The position numbers and the translations under genes were made by a program. Below the pieces are notes generated by a model that saw nothing but the letters and a program-made list of their open reading frames with translations, was not told where the DNA came from and searched no databases. Shown piece by piece: positions 9,242 through 17,626 of a DNA stretch of 35,876 bases; the stretch's first letter is position 1; the number at the start of each line of letters is the position of its first letter. Origin of the DNA: Methanobacteriota archaeon (GTDB taxonomy: Archaea; Thermoplasmatota; Poseidoniia; Poseidoniales; Poseidoniaceae); the NCBI GenBank assembly GCA_949514915.1, contig CATFLP010000012.1, positions 1 to 35,876 of the forward strand. Direction: 5' to 3'.

Positions 9242-10309
9242 TTATGCTCCTATATGTGCTTCAAGTAAATCTTTATCTAAACCTACTGAAAGACCTCTTA
9301 CTATCATTCTTAAATCTCTTACTTCCTGTCTCATGACTGCTAAATAATGTACAATTGGTAATGCTGAAATTGGAGATAAATAACTCATCTTTTCAAGCAC
9401 CTGAAATGACCTTTTATTCAAAAACATCATTATTGGGTCAAGCGATTCCATTTCATTTGATTTTTCTACTGCTTTTTCAAATTCCGCAATATCGAATCTA
9501 CTATTCTTTCTAAGGAGTTCTATAATGCCATTTTCATCCATTGTTGATGCTGATTTTAGCATACCTGTGCTTATCAACTTACCATCTGGCAGTAGTATAG
9601 ATTCAACAATTTCGGATGAAAGTCCTTGTCTTTTACCTTCAAATAATTTCATAATGTTATTGTGATCTATTTCCATATGTAGAAATCTTCTTAACAATGC
9701 ATTTGCAGTATTTTGGCCTTTTAGCGCAACCAGAGACTCTTTGTAGTAATGTCTATCCAAAGCATCTTCATAATTTGCAAGCGTGGCATCTGGTTCTAAT
9801 GAACTAATTGCACGACCCCAAGGTTTACCACTTAGTTCTGTAGCAACATCGCTAATTGTTGAAGCATTCCTTAAAATTTCTAACCAATTAGTATTCCATT
9901 CATTTTCTTCTGGAAGAATGTCGTGAGATAATTCTTCAGCAGAAACATTGTTTTCAACAGCCCTTAGTACTACTTTTGTATTAAAATAGGAGAATCTGTT
10001 TGCATATACGCCAACTTGTTTCAATAATTCACCTTGACAAAATGAAATAACTTCATTTACTTCTCTTGACAATCTATCTGTCAATGCCATTTCTAGTAAA
10101 TCACTACCAGAAAATCTTGTGGAATATTTGTCAATTTCATTCCTATATCCTTTATCAGCAATTGTAGAGGTTAACTGTTCAGGTGATTGTTGAATCATTT
10201 GCCTTAGTTGAGTTCTATCTAGTAGTTTACCACGTCTTGTTTTGCAACGTGCTGCAGCATTAGGGGCATTAGATCCCCCTCCACTAAGACCTGGTATTGA
10301 CATAGACAT
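9242..10309 (-). CDS. atpC: A-type ATP synthase subunit C (d-like rotor cap)
   Basis: This subunit sits on the membrane rotor ring and holds the central shaft. The 355-residue helical protein has the V-ATPase C/d pattern of three related helical repeats, with the conserved EIDHNNIMKLFEGKRQGL near residue 215 and YLAVMRQEVRDLRMIVRGL near the C-terminus. Residues 1-25 (Gly/Ser/Asn-rich, then CKTRRGKLL) form a lineage-specific leader. GAGGTG stands six bases before the ATG. A second in-frame ATG two codons on would make little difference. Confidence 0.93.
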   Translation of the reverse strand: MSMSIPGLSGGGSNAPNAAARCKTRRGKLLDRTQLRQMIQQSPEQLTSTIADKGYRNEIDKYSTRFSGSDLLEMALTDRLSREVNEVISFCQGELLKQVGVYANRFSYFNTKVVLRAVENNVSAEELSHDILPEENEWNTNWLEILRNASTISDVATELSGKPWGRAISSLEPDATLANYEDALDRHYYKESLVALKGQNTANALLRRFLHMEIDHNNIMKLFEGKRQGLSSEIVESILLPDGKLISTGMLKSASTMDENGIIELLRKNSRFDIAEFEKAVEKSNEMESLDPIMMFLNKRSFQVLEKMSYLSPISALPIVHYLAVMRQEVRDLRMIVRGLSVGLDKDLLEAHIGA

Positions 10310-10318
10310 TTATTCACC

Positions 10319-10882
10319 TCATTCAAATAATATTTTACTTACATTTTTTATGTTCTCATTCCAACAAGAGTCTAATCTAGAGTCAAAGCGATAATCTAGG
10401 CTAATAGATCCATCTTTACTTTCGAGAATAAAACCACCTAGTCCTTCAATATCGTCTCCAAGTTTGAAACTTGAACCAGATTTAGACAAAACCCCTCGAT
10501 CAATTGCTACTGGTCTAAGTATCATGCCTTTATTTTCTGAATTATCTGCATCTTTTACTATTGATTCTAGTAAAACTTTACGGCCAGATAATTTCCCAGA
10601 GCCTACAAGTTCTTGAATAGATTTCCATGTTGAATCTAATTCATCTCTTTTTGCAATCAATAATCTCTTTTGATTAGCCTGCTTTGCTGAAGCAACAACC
10701 TCTACTGCAAGTTGAGCAACTTCTTTGTTCACCTTTTCAGTAGAATTGTTCTCCATCTCACTGGCTTCATTTTTTGCAGAATTGATTATTTCTGCAGCTT
10801 GTTCATTAGCTGCTTTAATAACTTCATCAGCCTCTGATTTAGCGGCAGAAGCAATCTTTTCTGCTAAATTTTCTAGTGACAT
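10319..10882 (-). CDS. atpE: A-type ATP synthase subunit E (peripheral stalk)
   Basis: Subunit E pairs with H to form the peripheral stalk that holds A3B3 against rotation. The 187-residue protein has a long Ala/Glu/Lys-rich N-terminal coiled coil (1-90, with EADEVIKAANEQAAEIINSA) and a globular C-terminal domain with RPVAIDRGVL and GGFILESKDGSISLDYRF, the characteristic E-subunit C-domain strand pattern. A GGAGG Shine-Dalgarno precedes the ATG. It lies between the proteolipid and subunit C genes, as is usual in euryarchaeal operons. Confidence 0.92.
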   Translation of the reverse strand: MSLENLAEKIASAAKSEADEVIKAANEQAAEIINSAKNEASEMENNSTEKVNKEVAQLAVEVVASAKQANQKRLLIAKRDELDSTWKSIQELVGSGKLSGRKVLLESIVKDADNSENKGMILRPVAIDRGVLSKSGSSFKLGDDIEGLGGFILESKDGSISLDYRFDSRLDSCWNENIKNVSKILFE

Positions 10883-10912
10883 TTACATTCCTCCAGTAAC
10901 TTCATTCTTTGC

Positions 10913-11221
10913 TCACATAAATAGTGGTAAAAGACCAAGAATAACTATAGATTCAGGCAATGCAGTAAATATAATTGCAGTACCGAATTTGCTAGAATCT
11001 TCAGCTAGCATTCCTACAGCTGCAGCACCAATATTTGCTTGGGATATACCTGCACCAATTGCAGCTAATCCTACCGCAATTCCAGCACCTAAGCCTTTCC
11101 ATGCGTCTACAGTTTGTTGGTTGTCTGCTTCACCTTCAGCAGTAGCGATTCCAACAATAGATGTTGCAATCATTAATACTGCCATCATTCTCAATCCGTT
11201 TCTCAATACGTTCATTTTCAT
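10913..11221 (-). CDS. atpK: A-type ATP synthase proteolipid subunit K (c ring)
   Basis: This is the membrane rotor-ring proteolipid that carries the coupling ion. The 102-residue protein has an N-terminal leader (1-30, hydrophobic 11-27 ending ATAEG) that looks like a cleavable signal, then two membrane helices: about 43-67 (GLGAGIAVGLAAIGAGISQA) and about 80-102. The ion-binding carboxylate is Glu90 in ALPESIVILG. Gln61 in helix 1 and Ser91 next to the glutamate recall ligands of Na+-binding rings, so Na+ coupling is possible; this is inference. A strong GGAGG lies upstream of the ATG. Confidence 0.95.
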   Translation of the reverse strand: MKMNVLRNGLRMMAVLMIATSIVGIATAEGEADNQQTVDAWKGLGAGIAVGLAAIGAGISQANIGAAAVGMLAEDSSKFGTAIIFTALPESIVILGLLPLFM

Positions 11222-11267
11222 GTTTTTTTCCTCCTTTTTTTGTTCAGATATAATTTCTGGACTGTGA

Positions 11268-13406
11268 TCACTCTACCTCCACCAATTTTGGTTTTGTACC
11301 AAATGGTTTGAATGGCTCGCCGCTACCATCATAAAATTGTTTCATCCATTCGACGAAATGCAGACGTGCTGCGTGAATATTGGGGCTAAATACTCCAAGA
11401 ACCCATGCGAAAAGTTGTATGCCAATCCATAAAATAAATGCGCCGATACCAGCAATTAATGCCAAAACATCTCCTCCTTGAGCTAATTCAAATGAATGGA
11501 TCATATTTTCATATCCTAGCATATTTCCTGCCTCAGCGATTTTAACACCAACAACTCCAATGGCCATTAAACGAATATAAGATAATGTGTTAGATAGTAA
11601 TGATATTGTTTCAAGAGGGCCAACAAAAATACCTATGGCTCCAAATCCTTCATATTTTGCCAATCCGTACGATACACAAATAACACCAATGGCTAATGTT
11701 ATGCCTCCATATGTAATTAAATTATCAAGTACAGTTGAATAATTTTCAGTTATCCCTTCAGTTTGACCTACAAGATAACCGTAACATGCTAAGAAACCTC
11801 CTATTAGTACTATTAGCCAAGAACCTTTTTCAAAAAATGCCGCAACAAAACCATGTTCTTTTGCAACATCTCTAATTCCTATAAGGAAACCTAGGGCTAA
11901 ATGTAGCATTCCAAGATAAATTGCAATCACGATAAGATCACTCATGTGGGTCCCAACTCTGTGGAATGGGAAGGATAGTGTTATTCCAAATGGCAATACT
12001 GCCGTAGGTCCATATCCATGTTCCAATTCAGGATAGAGTACGCTTAGAAATGCGACTGGAGATTTATTTTCGCTGTAAATATAATGTCCGCTGGCATCCT
12101 TAAGGTAATATCCGCTCCCGTCTGTGAGTTTTTCATAAATGAAAATTTCCCAGCCAGCAAATTCTGCGTATAGGTACCCGAAAATAACACAAGAAATTCC
12201 AATATAAAGCACCAATTTAGATGCAAGTAATGCTGCATCGTTATCATTAAATTTATTTTTTATCCAAAGTCCAAGCATAATGGTAAAAATTCCATATATC
12301 ATGTCACCTAACATCATTCCAAAAAATATTGGATATGTAATCAACATAAACATTGTAGGATCTATTCTTCCATATCTTGGTCTTCCAACTAAATCTGTGA
12401 GTAATTCAAATGGTTTTGAAATAGTTCTTTCAGTAAATGCAATTGGAGGCAATTCCTCATGTGAATCATGTCCATGATGATGATTTGATACAAATTCTTC
12501 GGTTTCAACTATGGTTGAAACCATTTTCAATGCAACACTCGATTCTTTAACTGAGGAATTAGGAATCCATCCATCCATTACAAATGCATGTTCACTTACT
12601 GCAACACGCACTGGAGCATTTAAAATTTCTAAATCTCGTTCGAGTAATTCCATGCATGCTAATAGATTTGCACCGTTTTCTGTATTCCAATCATTTATTT
12701 CATTTTGTAATGATTCGATAGATGAATTTAATCTTTCATCTTCCTTTTTCAAGTCCCCAAGTATATTCTTCGCAGATCCTTCTGATTCAGGAATGCTAAT
12801 AGCTTCAAAATCAGAATCAGAGATTATCGCTTGAACTTCCTCAGATGATTCTTTTTTACAAAAAACAGCACCAATACCCTTCTTTGAACCTTCTTCAGCT
12901 ATAATCATTGAATTTTTATTGTCTTTTAATGTTGATTTTATTTTAGATAAATCTCCAAATTCTCCAACCCATGAAGAAAGAGAGTTATAATTGCCGAGAA
13001 GACCCATGTCCAAATTTAACCTTGCTAATTTAGAAGTAATTTCTAGAGATTGAGTATTTTTTTCCAAGGTATTTTTTGCATCGTCTAATGAATTGATTTT
13101 TCCTAAAACATCTTCAAGAAGTTCTGGAAATGGCCCATTAATTAATGCTCTAATTTCTTTTAATGATTTTCTAGTTCCTGAAACAGGTTTTAATTCTGCA
13201 ACACACCCTCTTATTTTTACCAATAATGAACTTATTTCATCAGCTATTAATTCAGGACTTCCCATACTAATGTCATCAGTTTCACCATCATAATCTATCA
13301 TATGTATTGAACCTAATTTTGATGCTACTTCAAGTGTTTTTGATAATTCATCAAGAGTTCCAGCTACAGTGATGCGTGACATCTCCGCTGTAGAAAAACC
13401 ACTCAT
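11268..13406 (-). CDS. atpI: A-type ATP synthase subunit I (a-type stator with half channels)
   Basis: This is the membrane stator subunit that forms the ion half-channels against the K ring. The 712 residues split into a cytoplasmic coiled-coil/alpha-beta region (1-340) and a membrane region from about 355 with about eight helices. RIDPTMFMLITYPIFFGMM marks the domain border. The essential arginine is Arg612 in SYIRLMAIG. A His cluster (HHHGHDSH, 309-316) lies in the linker before the membrane part. The loop at about 430-490 is longer and more Tyr/Gly-rich than in compact archaeal homologues and probably faces outward. AGAGGTCG stands before the ATG, and the 17-base gap from atpH indicates one operon. 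Confidence 0.95.
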   Translation of the reverse strand: MSGFSTAEMSRITVAGTLDELSKTLEVASKLGSIHMIDYDGETDDISMGSPELIADEISSLLVKIRGCVAELKPVSGTRKSLKEIRALINGPFPELLEDVLGKINSLDDAKNTLEKNTQSLEITSKLARLNLDMGLLGNYNSLSSWVGEFGDLSKIKSTLKDNKNSMIIAEEGSKKGIGAVFCKKESSEEVQAIISDSDFEAISIPESEGSAKNILGDLKKEDERLNSSIESLQNEINDWNTENGANLLACMELLERDLEILNAPVRVAVSEHAFVMDGWIPNSSVKESSVALKMVSTIVETEEFVSNHHHGHDSHEELPPIAFTERTISKPFELLTDLVGRPRYGRIDPTMFMLITYPIFFGMMLGDMIYGIFTIMLGLWIKNKFNDNDAALLASKLVLYIGISCVIFGYLYAEFAGWEIFIYEKLTDGSGYYLKDASGHYIYSENKSPVAFLSVLYPELEHGYGPTAVLPFGITLSFPFHRVGTHMSDLIVIAIYLGMLHLALGFLIGIRDVAKEHGFVAAFFEKGSWLIVLIGGFLACYGYLVGQTEGITENYSTVLDNLITYGGITLAIGVICVSYGLAKYEGFGAIGIFVGPLETISLLSNTLSYIRLMAIGVVGVKIAEAGNMLGYENMIHSFELAQGGDVLALIAGIGAFILWIGIQLFAWVLGVFSPNIHAARLHFVEWMKQFYDGSGEPFKPFGTKPKLVEVE

Positions 13407-13423
13407 TTTACGACCTCTTTTGA

Positions 13424-13738
13424 TTATTTCATAAATGACTCAATTACTGAATCAACTGCTTTTTTCCTTTGTTTAGCGCCTTTTTCAGTAATTTCTAATA
13501 TTTCCTTATCGCCTTGTTTTGTGACTTTGTCAGCTTCCGTCTGTGCTGTGGATTTTGCATCAGAAATCATAGAACGAGAATTGACATTTATCTTTTCTTG
13601 TTGTTCTTGAATTAATTCTGTTGCTTTTACTCTAGCATCTGAAAGAATTGCAGATGCTTTTGTTTCAGCTTTAGCCAATGTTTTAGCAGCATTTTCTTCA
13701 GCATTTTTGATGGCCTTTAAGATGTCCTCTTTGCCCAT
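13424..13738 (-). CDS. atpH: A-type ATP synthase subunit H (peripheral stalk)
   Basis: This small coiled-coil stator subunit is the partner of E. The 104 residues are almost entirely helical and rich in Ala/Lys/Glu with an 11-residue-like periodicity (NAEENAAKTLAKAETKASAI, then SDAKSTAQTEADKVTKQGDK), as in AhaH. It is the first gene of the ATPase operon, 81 bases downstream of the geranylgeranyl reductase on the same strand. Identification rests on composition, length and position more than on exact motifs. Confidence 0.85.
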   Translation of the reverse strand: MGKEDILKAIKNAEENAAKTLAKAETKASAILSDARVKATELIQEQQEKINVNSRSMISDAKSTAQTEADKVTKQGDKEILEITEKGAKQRKKAVDSVIESFMK

Positions 13739-13796
13739 ATCAATTCCCCTTGCTCTTATCCAAATGAAAAGGGTTTATGAGTTTAACATTTAATGG

Positions 13797-13803
13797 AAAA
13801 AAA
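13797..13803 (-). terminator. Candidate U-tract terminator after the geranylgeranyl reductase
   Basis: On the minus strand a run of seven T lies 16-22 bases past the TAA of the reductase, between it and atpH. Archaeal termination often uses such U-tracts without a hairpin. The remaining bases up to 13739 are AT-rich and could hold the ATPase promoter (weak ATAAA-like element near 13775), but no clean TATA box stands out. Confidence 0.3.
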
Positions 13804-13819
13804 CTTTATTTCATGGTAT

Positions 13820-14917
13820 TTAAAATATACCAAATTTGGCACGACAAGTCACTGCCCTCCAAAGTAACCTTTTTGTTAATCTATTAAAGGCTAAATTAAC
13901 TAAAAAATCAGGAGACCTGAATAAGATATTGCCCATTTTCAACGAGCGTTTTGAATTCCTCATTATTTTCCCCATTTGTTTATTCCAAATTTTTTCATAT
14001 TCGTTTAATGGCAAACCATCTAAAATGTGTTTTGCTGCTACTTGTCCAGCAATCCTAGCTCCGATCATTGAAGTTGTAATCCCTGCACCATTTGATGGTA
14101 ATACCATTCCTGCAGAATCTCCAACAATGAGTTTGTTGCCATTGACTAATGATTTTACAGAACCAGACATTGGTAATGATCCTGCCCCTTGATAAATGAC
14201 ATCACCTTTGAATTTGGAATAGAATCTTTCAGCATACACGTTTAAACTGATTCCTTTACTATACTTTTTTTGAATTCCTAAACCTATGTTCGCCCCACCC
14301 TTTTTTGGAAATACCCAAGCATATCCTCCTGGTGCAGAAGATCCAAAATGTAATTCTACACTTGAAACATCATAATCTCCATCAATTAACATAAATTTTA
14401 CTGGAATATTTATAGATTTTTCATCCCAAAAATCCCTTCTAATCGGATCATTTGTACCGCCACAACCTAAGATTACTTTTCCAGTAAAGACATCACCTTT
14501 ACGAGTATGAACTTTATTTCCACTAACTTTAGAAACATGAGAATCAGTTAGGTACTCTACTCCTTCTTTTTTTGCTAATTTTATTAATGCCTTATCATGT
14601 TCAGGCCGATTTAACATAATCCCTTCAAATGGAAACTCAAGGGCTTTTCCAGATGGAGGAACTAATTTCAATTTGTCTGTACGAAGTGATATGGCATGCT
14701 CTGGAGTTTGAAATAAATCTTCCATGTTAGGCACGTCAGGGCAAAGCCTGCATAATTCATCAACAGAGGGAATTAATTCACCACATTGTAATGGTTCTCC
14801 AATATCCTTCTTCCCATCAATTACGAGTACTGATATATTTTCTTTGGAAGCATAGCGTGCTGCAGTACTTCCTGCAGGTCCGCCTCCAATGATGATTACA
14901 TCCCAGCTTCTATTCAT
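13820..14917 (-). CDS. Geranylgeranyl reductase family flavoprotein (digeranylgeranylglycerophospholipid reductase)
   Basis: Saturates geranylgeranyl chains of archaeal ether lipids using FAD. The 365-residue protein begins DVIIIGGGPAGSTAARYAS (FAD Rossmann motif about 6-24). It has the family signature EPLQCGELIP (about 41-50) with the conserved Cys, the mid-protein GGYAWVFPKKGGANIGLG (substrate-binding region), and GDSAGMVLPSNGAGI (second FAD motif). GAGG lies before the ATG. The gene starts 9 bases after idsA, so isoprenoid-chain synthesis and its reduction are encoded together. Which substrate (phospholipid or another prenyl compound) cannot be told from sequence alone. Confidence 0.9.
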   Translation of the reverse strand: MNRSWDVIIIGGGPAGSTAARYASKENISVLVIDGKKDIGEPLQCGELIPSVDELCRLCPDVPNMEDLFQTPEHAISLRTDKLKLVPPSGKALEFPFEGIMLNRPEHDKALIKLAKKEGVEYLTDSHVSKVSGNKVHTRKGDVFTGKVILGCGGTNDPIRRDFWDEKSINIPVKFMLIDGDYDVSSVELHFGSSAPGGYAWVFPKKGGANIGLGIQKKYSKGISLNVYAERFYSKFKGDVIYQGAGSLPMSGSVKSLVNGNKLIVGDSAGMVLPSNGAGITTSMIGARIAGQVAAKHILDGLPLNEYEKIWNKQMGKIMRNSKRSLKMGNILFRSPDFLVNLAFNRLTKRLLWRAVTCRAKFGIF

Positions 14918-14926
14918 TTTTATTCC

Positions 14927-15916
14927 TCAATCATATCGAGATCTAACATAATGAGCTAACTCTAAAACCATCCTCTTAGCTTGATTGTCTTCAATAAAAT
15001 CAATTTCTCTAATGGCTGAATTCAAATGTTCATTTACTAGAGTTCTGCAATAATCAATACTTCCTGAAATTTTTAAAAGATGTAAGATTTCTTCTAAATC
15101 ATGTAAATGGAATTTTGAAATCAAATTTAATAAGTTCTTTTTATTTTCATTCTTCAAATTTTGAATTCCTAGAAGTAATGGCAAAGTCATTTTCCCTTCT
15201 AGAATATCCAAACCTCGTGGTTTACCTAATCTATCATCTCCAATAAGATCCAATAAATCATCTACTAATTGGAAAGCTAATCCCAATTGCATTCCAAAAT
15301 TAAATAAAGATTCTTGAACAGATTTTGATTGTCCAGTCAAGATTGCCACTGCTTTACATCCTGATGCAAAAGGACCTGCAGTTTTACCTTCAATGATTTT
15401 ATAATAATCATCAATTGTAGTTGAAATATTATGAATATGTTCAATTTGTTTAAGTTCTGCAGATGCCATCTTTGAACATGTTTCTGCCATTAAATCTACA
15501 ATTTCCTTTTCATATTGACCACCCAATCCAAAACCTATGACAAATAACCAATCTCCAGTAATTTGCGCTTTTACTGGCCCTTCAAGCTCATGTATTGTTT
15601 TCACACCTCTTCTTATTTTTGAATTATCATTAATATCGTCATGAATTAATGTTGCAGTATGTATGATTTCATATGCTGTTGCTAATGGTAAAACATCTTC
15701 AATATTTTCACCCTTTAACATTTCATATGTTAGTAACAATAACATTGGCCGAATTCTTTTTCCTCCAGCCATTAAGATATGTTCTGATAAATCAACAACT
15801 TCTCCATGCCCCTCATTTCTCGCCTTTAACATCAAATTTTGCAGAAAATCATCAATTTTAGCCTTGTAATCCTTTAAGTGCCGAAGGTTACGAATATTCT
15901 TCGAAATCGGTGCCAT
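14927..15916 (-). CDS. idsA: Geranylgeranyl/farnesyl diphosphate synthase (polyprenyl synthetase)
   Basis: Condenses isopentenyl diphosphate with allylic diphosphates to make the C15-C20 (or longer) prenyl chain for archaeal lipids. The two Asp-rich Mg-binding motifs are present: DDIND in ATLIHDDINDNSKIRRG and DDLLD in FQLVDDLLDLIGD. GGKRIRPMLLLL is the usual IPP-binding region. A longer frame begins at a TTG at 15958, but I chose the ATG at 15916 (329 residues): the TTG leaves only 11 bases to the divergent gene, whereas the ATG places a CATATATG box centred about 25 bases upstream, as expected for a leaderless archaeal mRNA. It probably forms an operon with the reductase downstream. Confidence 0.88.
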   Translation of the reverse strand: MAPISKNIRNLRHLKDYKAKIDDFLQNLMLKARNEGHGEVVDLSEHILMAGGKRIRPMLLLLTYEMLKGENIEDVLPLATAYEIIHTATLIHDDINDNSKIRRGVKTIHELEGPVKAQITGDWLFVIGFGLGGQYEKEIVDLMAETCSKMASAELKQIEHIHNISTTIDDYYKIIEGKTAGPFASGCKAVAILTGQSKSVQESLFNFGMQLGLAFQLVDDLLDLIGDDRLGKPRGLDILEGKMTLPLLLGIQNLKNENKKNLLNLISKFHLHDLEEILHLLKISGSIDYCRTLVNEHLNSAIREIDFIEDNQAKRMVLELAHYVRSRYD

Positions 15917-15929
15917 TGTCGTTCCGACA
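15917..15929. promoter_or_regulatory. Operator-like palindrome at the idsA start
   Basis: TGTCG-TTC-CGACA is a perfect 5-base inverted repeat with a 3-base spacer, immediately before the idsA ATG and just downstream of the candidate TATA box. It could be a regulator site or a small 5' RNA hairpin. No known regulator is assigned. Confidence 0.3.
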
Positions 15930-15936
15930 AGAGGCG

Positions 15937-15944
15937 CATATATG
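15937..15944. promoter_or_regulatory. Shared TATA-like box for idsA (-) and the HemC-like gene (+)
   Basis: CATATATG is itself palindromic and sits in the 68-base divergent gap. Its centre is about 25 bases from the idsA ATG, the archaeal TATA-to-start distance for a leaderless transcript. It is about 44 bases from the HemC-like ATG, which would leave a leader of about 19 bases. It supports the ATG starts of both genes over the TTG alternatives. Confidence 0.45.
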
Positions 15945-15984
15945 AACGAGTGTCCCAAGCCGCAACTGTTTGCGAGTGTTGAAA

Positions 15985-16986
15985 ATGACTGATGAAAAAT
16001 TAAGGGTTGGCATCTGTGAACAATTTGATGATGGCGCCCAACCTCATTTCAAACGGTTATTAGAGGGATATAATATTGAATATTTAGAATATAAAAACAC
16101 TTTAGAAATTATTAAATCATTGTTGGATGGAGAAATTGATTTGGCTGGAATAAGTGGTTTATCAGCATTTGATTTAGGTTTTTCAGCAGAATCGTCTGTT
16201 TCTGGTTTGGAGATATCTACCTTTTTACCTCGTAGGGATCCTACATTAGTTATTGTAGGAAAAAACAATCTTGATCATTTACCAAGAAGAGGTAAGATAT
16301 TTGCAAAATCGGAATTAATTAGGAGGCAATTAAGACGTTTTAGAAGAGACCTAAATCTATTGTCCAAAACAGATTTAAAATTGGATGGAATAGAACATGA
16401 AAATCTCATTGAAAAACTTGGAGATCTATATGATAATAATGACTTAGATGGTTATGTAATAGAACGTTCACTATGGAATGTTTTTGGTAAAGAAGGACGA
16501 AGGCATACTCTAGGGATGCAAATAGGGAATGACACCTCAAGACAACGTTTCATTCCTCCGCCTTTAAGAGGATTTAGTTTATTGATTTCTAGGGTTGGTT
16601 TTCCACATTCAATACTAAAAGAAATAAATGATGAGCAATCAATGATTTCATTCAGAGTAGAATCAAAATTATTTCTTGAATTGGGGAAAGACGACTTATT
16701 AGGAATTAATGCATCTATTAGGAGAATTTCTACGATTTCTAAATCATTATTAGATGAAGGTGGAATAATTTCAGATATCTTGGAAGAAAAGATTTCAAAT
16801 ATAGATAAGTTAGATGATAACTCAGAAAAACCCGTTCAAATGGTTGAGGTAATTCTTGAAACACTTGATAAAAAAGGTCAGATTACTTATAGTCTTGAAA
16901 AAAAATATGTTCCTAGTGATGATGAATATAGAATTTTAAAAATTTGTTTGGATGAATGGAATAGCATTAATGAATTAAAAAACTAG
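15985..16986 (+). CDS. HemC-like (hydroxymethylbilane synthase-related) protein lacking the cofactor cysteine
   Basis: Not a clear functional enzyme. Numbering here starts from the upstream TTG at 15970; the preferred ATG is residue 6. Read in order, the protein follows the porphobilinogen deaminase plan: KLRVGICEQ (N-terminal strand), IDLAGISGLSAFDL aligned with IDIAVHSMKDV (substrate Asp kept, preceding Lys replaced by Phe), FLPRRDP (85-91), SELIRRQLRRFRRDL (114-128) aligned with SSLRRQAQL..RPDL, FIPPPLRGFSLL (194-205) aligned with PAPGQGAL, and ESKLFLELGKDDLLG (231-245) where the family has AERAFLRxLxGGC. Lys240 occupies the position of the dipyrromethane-linking Cys, and the N-terminal Arg/Ser pair also differs. 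Residues 246-338 are a divergent C-terminal region. The family link is by eye; the function is unknown. It is divergent from idsA. Confidence 0.55.
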   Translation: MTDEKLRVGICEQFDDGAQPHFKRLLEGYNIEYLEYKNTLEIIKSLLDGEIDLAGISGLSAFDLGFSAESSVSGLEISTFLPRRDPTLVIVGKNNLDHLPRRGKIFAKSELIRRQLRRFRRDLNLLSKTDLKLDGIEHENLIEKLGDLYDNNDLDGYVIERSLWNVFGKEGRRHTLGMQIGNDTSRQRFIPPPLRGFSLLISRVGFPHSILKEINDEQSMISFRVESKLFLELGKDDLLGINASIRRISTISKSLLDEGGIISDILEEKISNIDKLDDNSEKPVQMVEVILETLDKKGQITYSLEKKYVPSDDEYRILKICLDEWNSINELKN

Positions 16987-16987
16987 A

Positions 16988-17626
16988 TTACAAATCTTCA
17001 TTTTTGGTTCCTTTCTCCATTAAATCCTTTAATTGATCTTCGAAAGACATAAGATCGTCTTGTTCTCTTTTTCCAGCCGTTAATAAAATTGAAATTGCAT
17101 ATTCAAGTATGATTTTACGTGTTTTTTGAAACTCTGAAGGAACAGAAGTATCTGCGATGTCTTGATAGGATATACTTAATTCTCTTGCATTATTTTCCCA
17201 TTCGGAACTTTTTGTGTGAATTAATGTTACAAATTCACTAACTAATTGAGTAAATTTTAACCATTCATTCATAGCTGATTCTAATTCATTTCTTTTCATT
17301 TCATAATCACTTTTTACTTGCCCATGTTCTGTTGCGATTTCAATTAATTGATCTGCAGCTGCAGTGGTGTCATATTTCTTTTTTGAAATTGTACGAAATA
17401 GTTTAGTCAACCTTTTTTCGACATTAGTTAAATTTTGAATTATTTGTTCTCGATCAGTAGAGAAATTATTTAATGATAATTCAGCGTTTTTTCTTAAATC
17501 ATACATATTATTCTTGAAAATTTCTTTACTTTCTCTTAAATGTTCTGAAAATAATTTAATTAATTCTTCTAGGTCCTCAGAAGCAGATTTTAATTTGGCT
17601 TTTGCCTCTCTATCTATCTCTCCCAT
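16988..17626 (-). CDS. Coiled-coil protein of unknown function
   Basis: A 212-residue, almost wholly helical protein, charged throughout and with heptad-like spacing (SASEDLEELIKLFSEHLRES; TNVEKRLTKLFRTISKKK). It has no signal peptide and no membrane segment. The acidic C-terminus ends SFEDQLKDLMEKGTKNEDL. I do not recognise a family. It is transcribed away from the SAP-domain coiled-coil gene across a 142-base gap, and its stop lies one base from that of the convergent HemC-like gene. A GTATATTC element (17665-17672, minus strand) is a candidate TATA box about 16 bases too far for a leaderless start. Divergence from another coiled-coil gene hints at co-regulation, which is inference. Confidence 0.8.
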   Translation of the reverse strand: MGEIDREAKAKLKSASEDLEELIKLFSEHLRESKEIFKNNMYDLRKNAELSLNNFSTDREQIIQNLTNVEKRLTKLFRTISKKKYDTTAAADQLIEIATEHGQVKSDYEMKRNELESAMNEWLKFTQLVSEFVTLIHTKSSEWENNARELSISYQDIADTSVPSEFQKTRKIILEYAISILLTAGKREQDDLMSFEDQLKDLMEKGTKNEDL

